Shown here: positions 43,389 through 55,041 of the stretch, in pieces | Layout: the number at the start of each line of letters is the position of its first letter | Numbering within the stretch: position 1 is the first letter of the stretch | Assembly (NCBI GenBank): GCA_014281115.1 | Contig: JACONQ010000013.1 | Span: 672,501-736,500, forward strand | Source of the DNA: Laburnicola sp. R22_1 | Taxonomy: Eukaryota > Ascomycota > Dothideomycetes > Pleosporales > Didymosphaeriaceae | Direction: 5' to 3' | DNA length: 64,000 nucleotides | The notes under the pieces: generated by a model | The model's input: only the letters and a program-made list of their open reading frames with translations | Databases searched by the model: none | What the model was told of the DNA's origin: nothing | Position numbers and translations under genes: made by a program

Positions 43389-44755
43389 CTGAAGTCAGCA
43401 ATTGAACGGTCGAGGGAAGGATTACTTTGCGAGCGATAGCAAGGGTATACTAACCCTTTTTTTCGATCTAGACGTGAAACAGGTGTTCATTGTGTACAGG
43501 TATGATGTACTGGGCCGCGCATTCTTGTCCTGTTGGAGTGGCGATGGTCGATCGCTGCAGGCTGAACAGCAGTATCTGAGGGAAGATAGAAGCGGGCGAG
43601 GGTGGGGCGAAGCGATCTCACCATACAACATCTCGTATATACATAGACCGATTATCACTTCAGCTCTTAAGGTCCTCCATGCCGGTGAGAGCGCCAATCA
43701 CTATTACCCCACGCTGTGCCGTCTTGCAGGGTTGCCTCTCTGTCCAGTGCTCTTGGTGGAAGCCCTCCTGTACTACCACTATTGGCCAGAGTGTCGCAGA
43801 AAACCGGAGATGTATTACCGTGAGTCTAAGCCTTTGAGCACTAGGCAGACTGATTTTCCGGAAAACGAAAGCCACCGTGTGACGTCCAATTAGGCAGTAA
43901 ACCCGGGCAAGCCAGATTTCACAGCTCACAAAGTCCCTCGTCGATTGCGAAGCATAGTGTTCGCAATATGGATTATGTAGTTGAATCGCAATGTTTTGGA
44001 CGCGAACCCAGGGTTGGCTTGACTTCTTGAAAACCGTCTGACACTGCCGGGGTAGGAAGGTGACTGTAACGGGCACCGCCGAAAATCCCGAACTGGTGCA
44101 CATAGTAATAAGGAAGAACTCAGATGGCGGCGAGGCAACGCACACCGCGTCGGCAAATCCGGACGACCAATAAGACAAGAACACCGGAGTATTGCTGACG
44201 CGGGATCATGATTGGCTGTGCCGACGCATCGACAGTTTGTTTTTGCCGCTTTTTCGATATTATTGTATATTTCTTTTATTAGAGTTGTTTAGCATATCAA
44301 GAATCAGGTTTCGTTCTTTTCCATGACTCGCTGACCTTGAATGTCCTAAAATCATTCCCTATTCGAATGCACGCATCACCCATCCCAACTGATGGTTTGG
44401 AAGAAGTCACTAGATGCCGGACTGGAAGATATGTCTCCTTCTTTGTCTTCGGTTAGTAAGTGGCTAGTTGACACCACCACTTACGCTGATCTACTGTGTG
44501 AAATGCAGGGTCTTATGGACAAGGCAGAAACTACGCCCTTGGAAGCCCTCATATTGCAACTCCATTCGCGGCTTGCATAGTCAGCCTATGTTGTATCACC
44601 TTTCGAGTGCCAATCGCCAGACACCATCTTCGACATTTTTCACCGGAAGTGTTCGAAACCCACGTCCTTCGTCGCCTTCTTCACAATGGCCGTAGATAAA
44701 GATGACTGCGGGTCCATTTGAGGTCAACGTTCATTGTTTCCAGCCTCGAACAAAC
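43389..44755. other. no supported gene
   Basis: Open frames on both strands overlap each other and lack splice-consistent models. A minus-strand frame at 43660-44184 is the longest (174 codons) but has no recognisable domain. Confidence 0.45.
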
Positions 44756-45737
44756 ATGGCATCAAACAAACCCTTGGCCAAGAAGGTAATGGGATATCCA
44801 AAGTTTGCAGGCAAAATCGAACTTCGCCCTGAGTTTGCTATATTTCGACGGTTCGGAGCTCTCAACGCTGAGAACTTACTTTACTTTCAAGCTGAACTTG
44901 TACTACTTGAGCAGTCCCTGCAAGAGCAGCAAAGGGCAGATAGCGAGAGCAGCCACCAACGGAAGTCTAAATATGCCCTCAACTGGTATCAATTGAGCAA
45001 CTCGGAAGAGCATGGCGATACGACACAGCTAGATTTGGTTTTGAAGATACGGCAGACCCTAAAGCAGTACAGTATGTTTAACGCTTGGGATGTCAGCTAG
45101 ATGTGGGAGAGTGATCGCTTACTGCAATACAGACGATGCGCTCATCCAGCAGGCTCAAATTCTTGGATATCAGGAGCCTAGTCAGAGAGATCTCGCCTAC
45201 GTACAAAACTTTCTCCACGCAGACTTAGGTCTTCCATTCCTCGGACCCGATGCTAGTGTTTGGGGATCTGTTTCAGCAAGAAATAATCACAGTCCGGACC
45301 TCGTCACTCTGTGTCCCCGACCAAAGGAGGATCCGTTCTCCAATTGGGCGGTCGAGAGAACAATCACATACTTGTTTCGATGCGGTTGTGCTAGGTTCAT
45401 GAAACCCTCACCCACCCACGGTGTCATTGGATATGAGGATACGACCGTGCTGAGGATCACGTACTGGATAACGAGCCTAGTCGCATCTTTGATCCCGATC
45501 TTGTCGATTGTTATCTTATACGTGGTCCATTCTATGGCTGCACGACTTGGCATCATTGCAGTCTTTAACGTTCTGCTATCTGCCTGTCTAATTGGATTAA
45601 CCAACGCAAAACGGTCAGAAATCTTCGGAGTCACGGCAGCGTATGTGTTTACCTGACTAGAGTATAGTGAAACTGACTAACATCATTGTAGATTTGCGGC
45701 AGTTCAAGTAGTCTTCGTCAGTTCAGAAAAATCTTGA
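44756..45737 (+). CDS. DUF6594-type fungal membrane protein
   Basis: Model: join(44756..45071, 45133..45640, 45692..45737), 289 aa. ATG at 44756 gives MASNKPLAKKVMGYPKFAGK. The signature GYPKFAGKIELRPEFAIFRRF, then LNAENLLYFQAELVLLEQSL, is that of the DUF6594 family. Intron 1 (61 bp) joins LKQY to NDALIQQAQIL, and intron 2 (51 bp, GTATGT...ACTAACATCATTGTAG) joins GVTAA to FAAVQVVFVSSEKS. The C-terminus has three hydrophobic helices (YWITSLVASLIPILSIVILY; LGIIAVFNVLLSACLIGL; VTAAFAAVQVVFV). Function of the family is not established; members are common in accessory regions of fungal genomes and near incompatibility genes. Confidence 0.85.
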
Positions 45738-46620
45738 GTCTGCTACACGATGTGATTACTTGACGTTATGCATATACTTGTGGGACAGAAGTTTGAACTC
45801 CTTGGCCTCTGTACTACCGATCATGGGATGACACGGTTCATCAGACTCTGGTCCTAGTCTGTATACTAGCGTAGAATGCGCTTGAGGGTACTGTCTCTTT
45901 CAATTGAATTTTGTTGAGACTTTCATTTGGCATATGCTTGCATAATGGCGATAAAGTACTGTAATGACCTGCGAATGATGAGATGGATTATGATTCGCCC
46001 CAAGCTGACCAGGGAAAAACCTCTCTATTCTCAGCGATTATTCGGCTATCCTTGCGCATGCATGTCATATAATCCTGTCATGGTGGGGCCTGGAATCGAT
46101 AGATAAGCCTGTGCATCCCTCCGATGGCGAGGCATTTCCGTCGCACTCGTTCGCTGTATTATCTCATTGTCCCCCCACCGCCAACTACTGGTTCTCTACT
46201 TTCGAATAACTGCAACCCTTGCCGTACTCCAGATATGAGTGTATTTTATTAAACGAGATCTAAAGAAAAGACCCAAGGCTATCATTGCATTAATCTACAG
46301 GCACCAAGGTCAAAAATCTTGAAACCAGACCTCAATACAGCTGACCCTGAACAGTTTTCCATTCAACATACTTCCGAATGCCGCGCGAACTGGAACCTAC
46401 GATAAAGTGGGCGATATCCCTACAACCGAAACTATGCGATATGCCGATGCCGTTTCGTGTCTATGATTAATGGGAACTGGTTAAGGGCGAGGTCTTCCGT
46501 AGGAGAAGAGGGCCAATGCGGTCCTCCAGAACGAACCATGCGAAGACGAAAAGGAATTCTGCATGCATGCGAGTCCCAGCGGAAGACAGAGGCATGAAGA
46601 GGCACACCGGGACACCGAGG
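45738..46620. other. intergenic
   Basis: No gene seen. A short hydrophobic minus-strand frame near 46470-46620 may be decayed membrane-protein coding sequence but cannot be supported. Confidence 0.45.
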
Positions 46621-46797
46621 TTAACGCTGTTGAGGATACAACCGAGCGTAGTGGATACGGGCCTGTCGGAAAGCGCGCTCGTACATATCGTTGAAGGCTT
46701 GCGCACGCACACCTGGACCATACAGTGCTTCCTGTTGTTGAGCATAAAGATTGGCAGGTCCAAGTGCTTGGTTGCGAGCGTGTTCGTCGCATTGTCG
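46621..46797 (-). pseudogene. possible lost C-terminal extension of the retropepsin-like gene
   Basis: Directly after the TAG the frame reads RQCDEHARNQALGPANLYAQ and continues Gln/Ala/Arg-rich to a TAA at 46621. Composition matches the preceding coiled-coil tail. A C-to-T change (CAG to TAG) would explain the break. Could equally be untranslated sequence. Confidence 0.35.
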
Positions 46798-48003
46798 CTA
46801 GAACCAGTTAGCGACTATAGCAGTAGACTCCCATGGATCCGTGGATGGGTTGGCAGTTACCCGATACTCTGCATCTCGTCTCATTTCTTCGGCTTCCATC
46901 TGCCGCCTTGATGCGGCATGCGCTTCTTCATTCGCCACGGTATGAGCTGCGTCGAGTCAGTACGTCGACATAATGCATTTGCTGCTTACACACCATTGAC
47001 TTGAGAAGGTAGGCTTGTATATAAGCCAACAAAACCCAATGATGGATGCAAACTGACAAGACCTAATTTAAGGATGTCTGGCCATCCCAATATCGCGTCG
47101 ACGCATATTTCACCATGTGAAATATGGAACGTTGTTTTAACGTACTTCAGTGGGGCCGGTTCCTGGTTGTACCACCATCGAACATCTACTCTTCCAAGCG
47201 TATACGCATCTCCTCCTGCGGTGTGAGCAAGCCTTTCTGGAATGGCTGAGTCGAGATTCGGACGCAATAGCTCCGCTATCGGACGACTTAGAATGTTGTA
47301 GTCGGACCCTGTATCGAGCAAGAGTGTGACACGGCGCGCTCGTCCTTGTATCTCCATTCGGACCTCTACCAAAAACAGGTTGGTGGAAGTGCTCCGGATC
47401 GACTTCCGAAGAGTGAATATATCCACCAATCGCCGGAATCGCCGCCAAACTCTTGTTGATCGGGTCATTGAGGATGCCACAGGGCTAGGAAGCTTGAAAG
47501 CTTGACGGTGCAAGCGTCTGTACTCTATAGCGTCGGTCGATGAAAGAATGCGGGCGTCCGTCACTTGCGCAACGGCGTCGGTCGGTGGTAGGATAGAATC
47601 ATCGATAGCTTGAGTATCGACTCCACTCGATGACAGAACGGAAGCAAAGTTGGTCTGTGTTTCAGCGAGGGGATTCGCTCGTGTATCTGCTAACAGTAAG
47701 TCGTAATTCATACGGGGTTCTTTGGAAGGGCAAAAAGGATTGAAATTTCAGTGTACCTGACTTACTAATCGGCCAGGAAATGTGTCTGCGCCTTTCTAAT
47801 CGCACAAAAAGAGTACTCGAAGTCAGCGCGTCAGCCTGCACAACCTGAGTAGTAGGCTCATTGGAAGCCGGAAGGTTTCGAAGCAGATTCAAGTAGGCTT
47901 CTGTGGTGATGCTGTTATTTGCATGTAATTGCCCGAGCCATTCGTGAACATGAAGTCTGGCTTGAGGTGGCCAGCGTATTGGTGAAGTCATGTGACCATC
48001 CAT
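46798..48003 (-). CDS. retropepsin-like domain protein, fungal accessory type
   Basis: Model: complement(join(46798..46946, 46994..47686, 47766..48003)), 359 aa. ATG at 48003 (MDGHMTSPIRWPPQARLHVH). A 79-bp intron (GTAAGT...TTAGCAG) joins HISWPI to NTRANPLAETQ, and a 47-bp intron joins PSQVN to AHTVANEEAHAA. The retropepsin-like fold at residues about 170-290 reads TNLFLVEVRMEIQGRARRV, then LLLDTGSDYNILSRPIAELL with the catalytic Asp-Thr-Gly, then AILGWPDILKLGL. Only one DTG is present, so activity would need dimerisation. The tail is a charged coiled coil (SRRQMEAEEMRRDAEY). After the TAG at 46798 the same frame stays open with similar Ala/Gln/Arg-rich composition to 46621, so that stop may be a recent nonsense change. 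Confidence 0.7.
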
Positions 48004-51000
48004 ATTTGGTCCCAAGAGTGGCGTGGATTATTACAATAGTGCGATCCGGTACCTGTATTCCACCTCCTCGATGGGTGGCGAGGCTGCGCTGCTAAGCTTT
48101 AGAGAGCCGCGCGGTGGTCGTGTGGTCGGCTCAAACGTTCCTGGCAGCGAGCACCTCCAGATGTTGCAGAATCCCGACTCCACGTTGGGTCAAAGAGAGT
48201 GATATGGGATAATTCGCACTGGCTATGCGAGTCCACTAGAACCTACCGCCTCCCTGGTTCTCAAAGCTTACAACCGCTAGGAGCTGGTGCAGTCGTTGCG
48301 AGTTCGGTAAACCAGTGGGAGTCAGGGAGAGTAAAGAGTACTGACGCGAAGGGTTGGCATATAAAGAAAGAAACGAGGGCAATTTTAATCCGATCTGTCT
48401 CTAGATGGTGACATAAAAAGGTCCCACGGGCCCTTCACCGTGACCGTATACAGTAAATCGGAAATCCTGCCGACTGTGCTCGCATCCCGGACGACTGACA
48501 GGACACGACTGACAGGACACGACTCGCGCTCTTGACCGCCGCAAGCCATTCTGTAACGCGATTATATGCAGTGTGCCGGGTGGCTTAGTCGACAACTTCG
48601 CCGACAACTTCGGCCCAGTCGCAGCGCCCAGCGTCGGAACGGCCCAACGGGGCCGAATCGCAGCGTGGGCTGCTGTGTGGCCACCCGGATCAAAGCCGTC
48701 AATTCCCTGTCCGTCTTTCTCATCAACGGACCTTACTAAATAACCGTCGTCGTGAGAGATTCTAACCTAGTTCGTCAATGGACGTGGCACTCCTCGCCCT
48801 ATACGGGTCTCTCACCAGCTGGTGATACTGCCTCTGTCAACGGGCCTGACACCCAACCAGGAAGCACAGATGTCTAGAGCAAAGTCATGTTGTGGTCTTT
48901 TACAAAGAAGACACCCCCAGCAACCAAACGGCGCTGGAGATGAGCACTGCCCATTTGAGTGTAGGCTGCCAGGGTGCTGTACAGGTGCTGTCAACCGCCA
49001 GGGCGAGGAGGGTTTCTCGAAACCGGTGGCACGCTGTACCTTGCACAGCCCTATTGGAGCCACTGATACTTGCTGGATCAGAACAAGCACGTTAGCGACT
49101 TCGACGTTTGCGTCTGGACTCCCAGGAACCCGTCTGTGATTTGAGTAGGCCAATATTGTGGTATGCACGGCGGCGATACCAGCTTCTCCAGTGGCGCTGC
49201 CTGATGCACTTCCCTGAATATACGAATAGCACAGGCTCCGCACGCAATCCGCCGTAGCATATTACAGGTGACAGTCCAGAGAGCTTCTTTCATCTTCTGT
49301 GAATACCGTCGCGCATGTACTGATCCGTTCTTGGATGAATTTCTGGGGCGGAGGCAATAGCCAGAATAATATCTTGTGCGCGACTCCCGGCTATTTGGTT
49401 ATCTTCTAGAAGCTGTCTAGGGGGCTTGAACTCTATTCAGAATCCGCCAGCCCTCGAAGATAAGCTCGAGTCATCGGATATGAACACCTCCACGCATTGG
49501 CCATTGGGCTAGTCGTCTCAGACAGCAAACGCGGGTCTCGGCGAGTGAGCGTGCCTTGTGTGACGGGCTCGCGTGGTCTCTTGAGATGCACAGAAATGCA
49601 CTTGAAACTTGCGACCGGGTAGCCGCACAGTACGATGACGCGGTCGAGTCAACGTTGTGATGACGCATCTCAAGCCCTGAATCTGGTCTTCAAGGATCTG
49701 CCACTGGTAGGACTCCGATCTCTCCAGAAATCGACTTCAGTGGCGCCCTACCTTGCAACCGAGCAATCCAGCAAATTGCCTCCAGGTGCACATGCACTCG
49801 TTGCCAGGATGATAGGTAACACAAAGACGAAAATTTTCTCGTTGGCTGCCAATACGGTCGCAAAGGAAAGCGGGCAGCAGCCCAGTTGGCCCGAGCTCAT
49901 TATTGATATTCGTCATGCTGAAATTTCCATCTCATAGCTATCTGCGGTGATTGTGCTTCAGCTTCGTTCTGTCCCCTTCCTTTTCTAAGGTATAACTCTT
50001 GTTTGAAGTCGATTTTGGTCCGAATCCTTCCGAGTGAGACATCGAATCGTGCTTGGCCCCCAAAGTATTACAACCCACTCGTGGGTTGCAGAATCCTATC
50101 GACAGCGTATGAGCATGCCAGTATGACTGCAACCACCAGAGCTGATACGGATGTCGTGTAGTGCGCGAGCTAGATGAAGGTCGTTGACTTCTTAAGGTTT
50201 ATTTCGCGGGTGGCCTTCCCGAGGCTCCAGATGTCCTCTCCTGAAGAAGGCGTCGCCCAACGCCCAACCCAGCAAAAGCGGCGCGCTTCTGCTTCCGCAA
50301 CCATGTATGTAGCCACTGGCCGTCTACTCTTCAAAAAACAATGACGAAGGCTTATGAGTACTCCTAGATGATAGTTAGCGCCAACAGCAACCCTCGATGA
50401 TCCTTCGCGAGTCCGTTTTCACGTCCATCGAACTCACCCCCAAACCGCCTCGACGTTGCGAGCGCCGCCTACAGCTGTGCATGGCTATAATCTTTCAACT
50501 ACATTATCCTCCATCTACGATGCGGAACTAGAAGACGTTTGAGTATGTGTCGAGTGAGATCCATGGGCTAGAGGGGGCTCGATAAGGAGCTTGACGGACA
50601 ATAGGGGACAGCTGCAATAAATCTAGTAGTTAAAAGGAAAGAGTGGAATAGACGTCGCAGCAAGAGATACGCAAGCACGCTGTGCAACATGCCACAGAGC
50701 GGTTTGCGGCTGCCAGGTGTAACGCGATCGATTCGGTACCACAAAAACATCCGACGCTAGAATGCGAGCTGCCCTGTCACCATGTACGACAAGAACAAGA
50801 AGCTTCTGAGAATGAAACGCGCGACAGAAAGAATGATGCCTCGGCTCTTATTAAGTGAAATGTCTACATGTGACAGTGCAGCATGCGAAACCACCTGCCC
50901 GTCTTTGACTGGGTCGGTTTCGTTTCTCAACCACCATCGGACTATACTCCCAAATCCTACGCCAACAGTTCGCCAATATCGGATCGTGCCGGATTATCTT

Positions 51001-51636
51001 AGAAATGCCCCCACAAGCTAAAATCCTAGATATGAGTATGGTCTGGACACGTAAGCGACCAATTCCTCAGTCTGGTCTCCAGATCTGAGGCCCTGTTCGG
51101 ACCAAACACGCGTTATCATGTCATACGATGCGTGGCGGGCTTCAGGCCCTTGAATTGAGACATTGAAGTGCATTCGCGGCAGCGCGTCCTGAAGAACATC
51201 GCGTGTCCTCCCATGTGCTTCGATGTCCACCCATAACGCTAACCCACGCTATAGGCTAAATCTGGGTGTGGGCGAAATTTAGGGCAGCCGCACAACCCCC
51301 GATTCTTAACGATCCCTTTTCCACACACCTACGTTGAACAATCCACTCACGTTACAAACAAGCCATACCCCAAGTAATAACCGCCACAATCCCAGCATCC
51401 AAAAGCATCTCAACCCACCATACACATCTGCCCAAACCAAACGTATACCGCACTGTGCTATCTTTGACGAAATAATACACATACACCTTGTAAAAGCAAC
51501 AAGCGCATTCTTAACGCTATACATAACCAGCGCAATCGGTGTAGTCGTCAGAAAAGAATCGTATCCATTCTTCCACGAGCGCTTTGGACCTAAGGCAGGA
51601 TGAGAAATGAACTTGCGTGATTGATCTCATTATCTA
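48004..51636. other. gene-poor accessory DNA
   Basis: No gene could be supported over about 3.6 kb. A plus-strand frame at 49635-49937 and a minus-strand frame at 51018-51230 look protein-like but have no recognisable domain or splice partners. A tandem CTGACAGGACACGA pair sits at about 48494-48520. Bases 48756-48774 match 20579-20597 exactly. Confidence 0.45.
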
Positions 51637-54600
51637 TTAAGTGGTAGCCCCACCTCTCCTTGCCTCACTGCCGGTGCAATGTCGTGTCTTGGGGCCGTAC
51701 GTGACACCAACTGGACGAACGATGCGCTTCCGAGTGTACAGGTTTGGGTTACACTCCTTCAGCGTCATATGGGCTGTTGTGCCTTTGAGCAAACCGTCGT
51801 AAGGATTTGCCACTGGGATAGTGGGAGTGTAAGGGTGCCAGTATGTGCCTTTCAGGAAAGACGTATGCAAGGCTGGTGTAAGGCCTGGAGTATCTTTCCG
51901 AGAGATGCCGTTGATCAATCGGAGCGGGCCGAAGTTCACAGCCATGGTGGGATCATTTGGGGCAATTTCAAAGTCTTTTCCGACACTAAGGGGGGCTGGT
52001 TTCGATCCGTCTAACTTGAAGCCGGAGAACACCTTAGCGAGGCTTTAGTATCCCTAGCATAATCAGGTGGATATGGAAACGTACAAAGTGTCCTAACAGA
52101 TCTTTAGGATCTGCCTCAGAGCGCATGTTAATGAGGAGTCTGCACTTGTGTCGGATACGGAACGAGCCTAGGATATAGATGTAGCCGCGACCGGCGACGG
52201 GAAACATTTCTCTGATCCTCGATGTTCTAGTAAACAGTATGCGGGTCCTGTTCACAGCATCCTAGAGTTCCATTAGCTGAGAACCTTAGGTAGAGGTCAT
52301 CATGAGACACATACGTTGGGTGGGAACATTCGAGCTTCCACAGTGACGTCGAAGTCGGAAACGGACTCATCGTCAGATTCGAGAAGCCTTCCACCAAGTA
52401 GAGAAAAGAGCACGCCATGTGGAGAAGGAATAACAGTCGGGACCCATTGCCAAACAGAAAAATCTCCTGTGAATCGTCTGAATTGCAGTGCAGGGAGGTT
52501 GAGCAACTCTCCACCGAAATCGTATTCGCTTTGCACTTGTCAGCGGCAATCATGACTGGTAATTGGAGAGACGTTCACGGAAACCTTTTCACATGCTCCC
52601 CTGGGTTCGCATGTAGCTAACTTGTCCTTGATCAGCAGCTTGGTCCATAGCAAATCAGAAGGTCTATATGCGTAGCATTCGGGCGTGTATCCGCTGTTGT
52701 TCAAAGCCTCGACGGATGCACCTTTGCTGATGAGGTAGTAGACCACCTCTCCAGCGGTTTTGTTAGACATGTATGTCACACCCTGCTGCCCTTTCAATTT
52801 CGCATCGACAGGCAGAGCAATTGTGCCTCGCATCTTCTCAACCACCTTTCGGACATTGAGTTCCACCCCATTCAGAGTTGATGATGAGCGGTCGAAGTGG
52901 AGTGTATCAAAACATTTATCAAAGGTTTCTTGGGGCCACGCTCGCCTGGCATTCTCGAACCAGTGCAATGCCTGCTGAGCAATCGTTCGAGCGGCTGGTG
53001 GTAGGAGTGCCAGGATCTGAGCAGGCTTTATGAGGATGAAAGGGTCGTGGTCCAAAGGACACTCGTCTAGCAGTGACTCAAAGGCTTCCAGCATCTGCAT
53101 ATTATCTCCCCACATCGACTCGATAATACCGCCCTGTATCAGCCCAGTCATGGTTTCATCCACACCCGCTCCAACATCGGAAGGGTCAAATAGAACCTGC
53201 TGGTTACTCTTTGCACCTTGATGGGAGAAGCTCTCTTGTGCACCCTGGAAGTCGTTCCCGACGGCGTATGCTTTATGTAGGGGTGTGATCATGGAGATAT
53301 CCGCGGCGTTTATATCGACACCGTATTTGAGCAACTCTTGAGCACAAGCTAACTTAGCATGCCCTGCTACCCGATGTAAAGGTGTGCGCTGTCGCACATC
53401 CCTGCTGTCTGCTAGCGCCCGACCTTTTGCAAGGAGGAGTTTCATCATGCCGTCACCTTCGCACAAAGGTGAATCTGCGGCGATATGAGCGACAGTAGAG
53501 GACCACCAACCGTATTCTCGCTGCCAGATGTCAATCCCCTGTTGCTCCAAGAGGAGCTTGGCCATGAGCGTATCCCCGAGCATGACCGCGAGTAGAAGCG
53601 GCGTGCATGTGAATCTGGCGTGACGACCTAGTGTGGCGTTCACATTTGCGCCAGCGTCAAGGAGCATGCACAGACATTGTCGGTTGCCACCTAAAACCGC
53701 GCTGTGTAGCGGAGTCCATAATACTTCATTGTCTGAATTTCTTACTTCCCCTAGGGATATTTGAGAGGCAAGAAGAGCAACATCGTTTTGAAAAGCAGCT
53801 CTATGAATGGTGGATACCTTCCATGGTTGCAGTAATGATGACCGTGCGGATGCTGTAGATTGTGTCGTCGTGGACTCATGCGATGATCGAGCCGCTAGGA
53901 TGATGGCATGAGGTTCCACGAACGTTTCACTATATTGCCACTCACGGCAGGTCGATTCCAAAAGGTTCTTGCTTTGCTCTGCCTCAAACTCCTGGATATC
54001 TGGACGTTTCTCCCTCACGGCTGATCGTTGCTCCTCGCTCATTGATACGAAAGCTATCCATCGGAGGCCTAGTGGGATCTCCTTGAGTGGAACAGAGTTC
54101 TTGATTGCGAGTATTTCGAATTGAGAGAACAGAGCTGTCTGTAAAGCTCTGGGTAGGGCGGTGCCATTGCGGGCAAGGTTTTGCAGACTAGATAGTGAAA
54201 GCACACCGGTCATGTCCGTTGATGTGTACTGTACTCATAGATGCGTTAGACATTTCAAGAGTTAAAGTATCTTGAATAAGAATGCATACCTCTTGGGACA
54301 CAGGAGAGCGACCGAATGGGATGAATGTCGGGCCAGCCTTCAAATACTTCGACGATAAAAGTGAACGGAATGCTAACTTCAGTCTACTCATATCAGTAAG
54401 GAGAAGTCACAACTTTGACTGTGACCAACCCACCCTCTCGTTTGTGACGTCGACTTCGACAAGAGTGGAATCGCCTGCACCACTGTAGTGTAGCGATCTT
54501 TCGAGTCCCGACGCAGTGTAGAGCCCAACAACTTCTTCATGAGCATTGGAATTTTTAATTTGTTTGCTTTGTGGTGGTTGGTCATGAGTGTCCACGCAAA

Positions 54601-54864
54601 GGAGGATACCCCGTCGACTGCGCCTAGTTTGAAAGCATCAACGTCGCTCTCGTAAGATGCAAACATATCTTGCCCTTCTAATAGCATATACGCGAACAAT
54701 AGGCCAAAAGCGTATATATCCCGACATTGCATGGTAGCTGAAGTTTGCAACTCCTTGGGAGCTCCGGGTAAGCATTCTGCTGCATTCCATCGGCGCGTTC
54801 CACCTCTTGGGGCTTCAGAACTAATAGTTATACCGCTCAGCCCGAAATCTGCGAGCTTGGGCAC
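51637..54864 (-). CDS. kinase C-lobe/ankyrin-repeat protein, 5'-truncated
   Basis: Exons, minus strand: 54864-54434, 54383-54290, 54228 to about 52591, then 52533-52315, 52261-52085, 52032-51637; the junction near 52534-52590 is tentative. The frame opens at the activation segment of a protein kinase (VPKLADFGLSG, then GGTRRWNAAECLPG, then RDIYAFGLLFAYMLL). The ATP-binding lobe and catalytic loop are missing, and a stop lies about 13 codons upstream. After in-phase introns of 50 and 61 bp comes an ankyrin region: TPLHSAVLGGNRQCLCMLLD, TPLLLAVMLGD, TPLHRVAGHAKLACAQELLK, ITPLHKAYAVG, then later GVTYMSNKTAGEVVYYLISK. The last exons (YDFGGELLNLPALQFRRF; GRGYIYILGSFRI; FSGFKLDGSKPAPL) are unrecognised and could be a separate gene. 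Fungal kinase-ankyrin fusions are poorly understood. Lacking the kinase N-lobe, this copy is probably a remnant or works only through its repeats. Confidence 0.6.
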
Positions 54865-55041
54865 CCACGATTTCCCGTCTGTACGAGCTGAAATTCTGCT
54901 AGGTGCTACCTAAGGTAAGGCTAGCCCTGGACTATATGAGCACGCCTTGGAGGCTCAGCATCTAGGTATCCATACATACTTTGGCATCTACACATTTCTC
55001 GTTCCTGTCAAGACAAGATTGATCGTTCCTTGTGTGGTGAC
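54865..55041. promoter_or_regulatory. short divergent region, kin-ank remnant / pseudokinase gene
   Basis: 177 bp separate the open end of the truncated kinase frame from the ATG of the divergent gene. The missing kinase N-lobe would have lain here, so this may be a rearrangement junction. Confidence 0.4.

Noticed and set aside
43402..43893. 163-codon plus-strand open frame
   Set aside because: No domain; overlaps competing frames on the other strand, and codon use is not convincing.
49635..49937. 100-codon plus-strand open frame with protein-like composition
   Set aside because: No recognisable domain, no splice partner and no clear promoter; left as unassigned intergenic.
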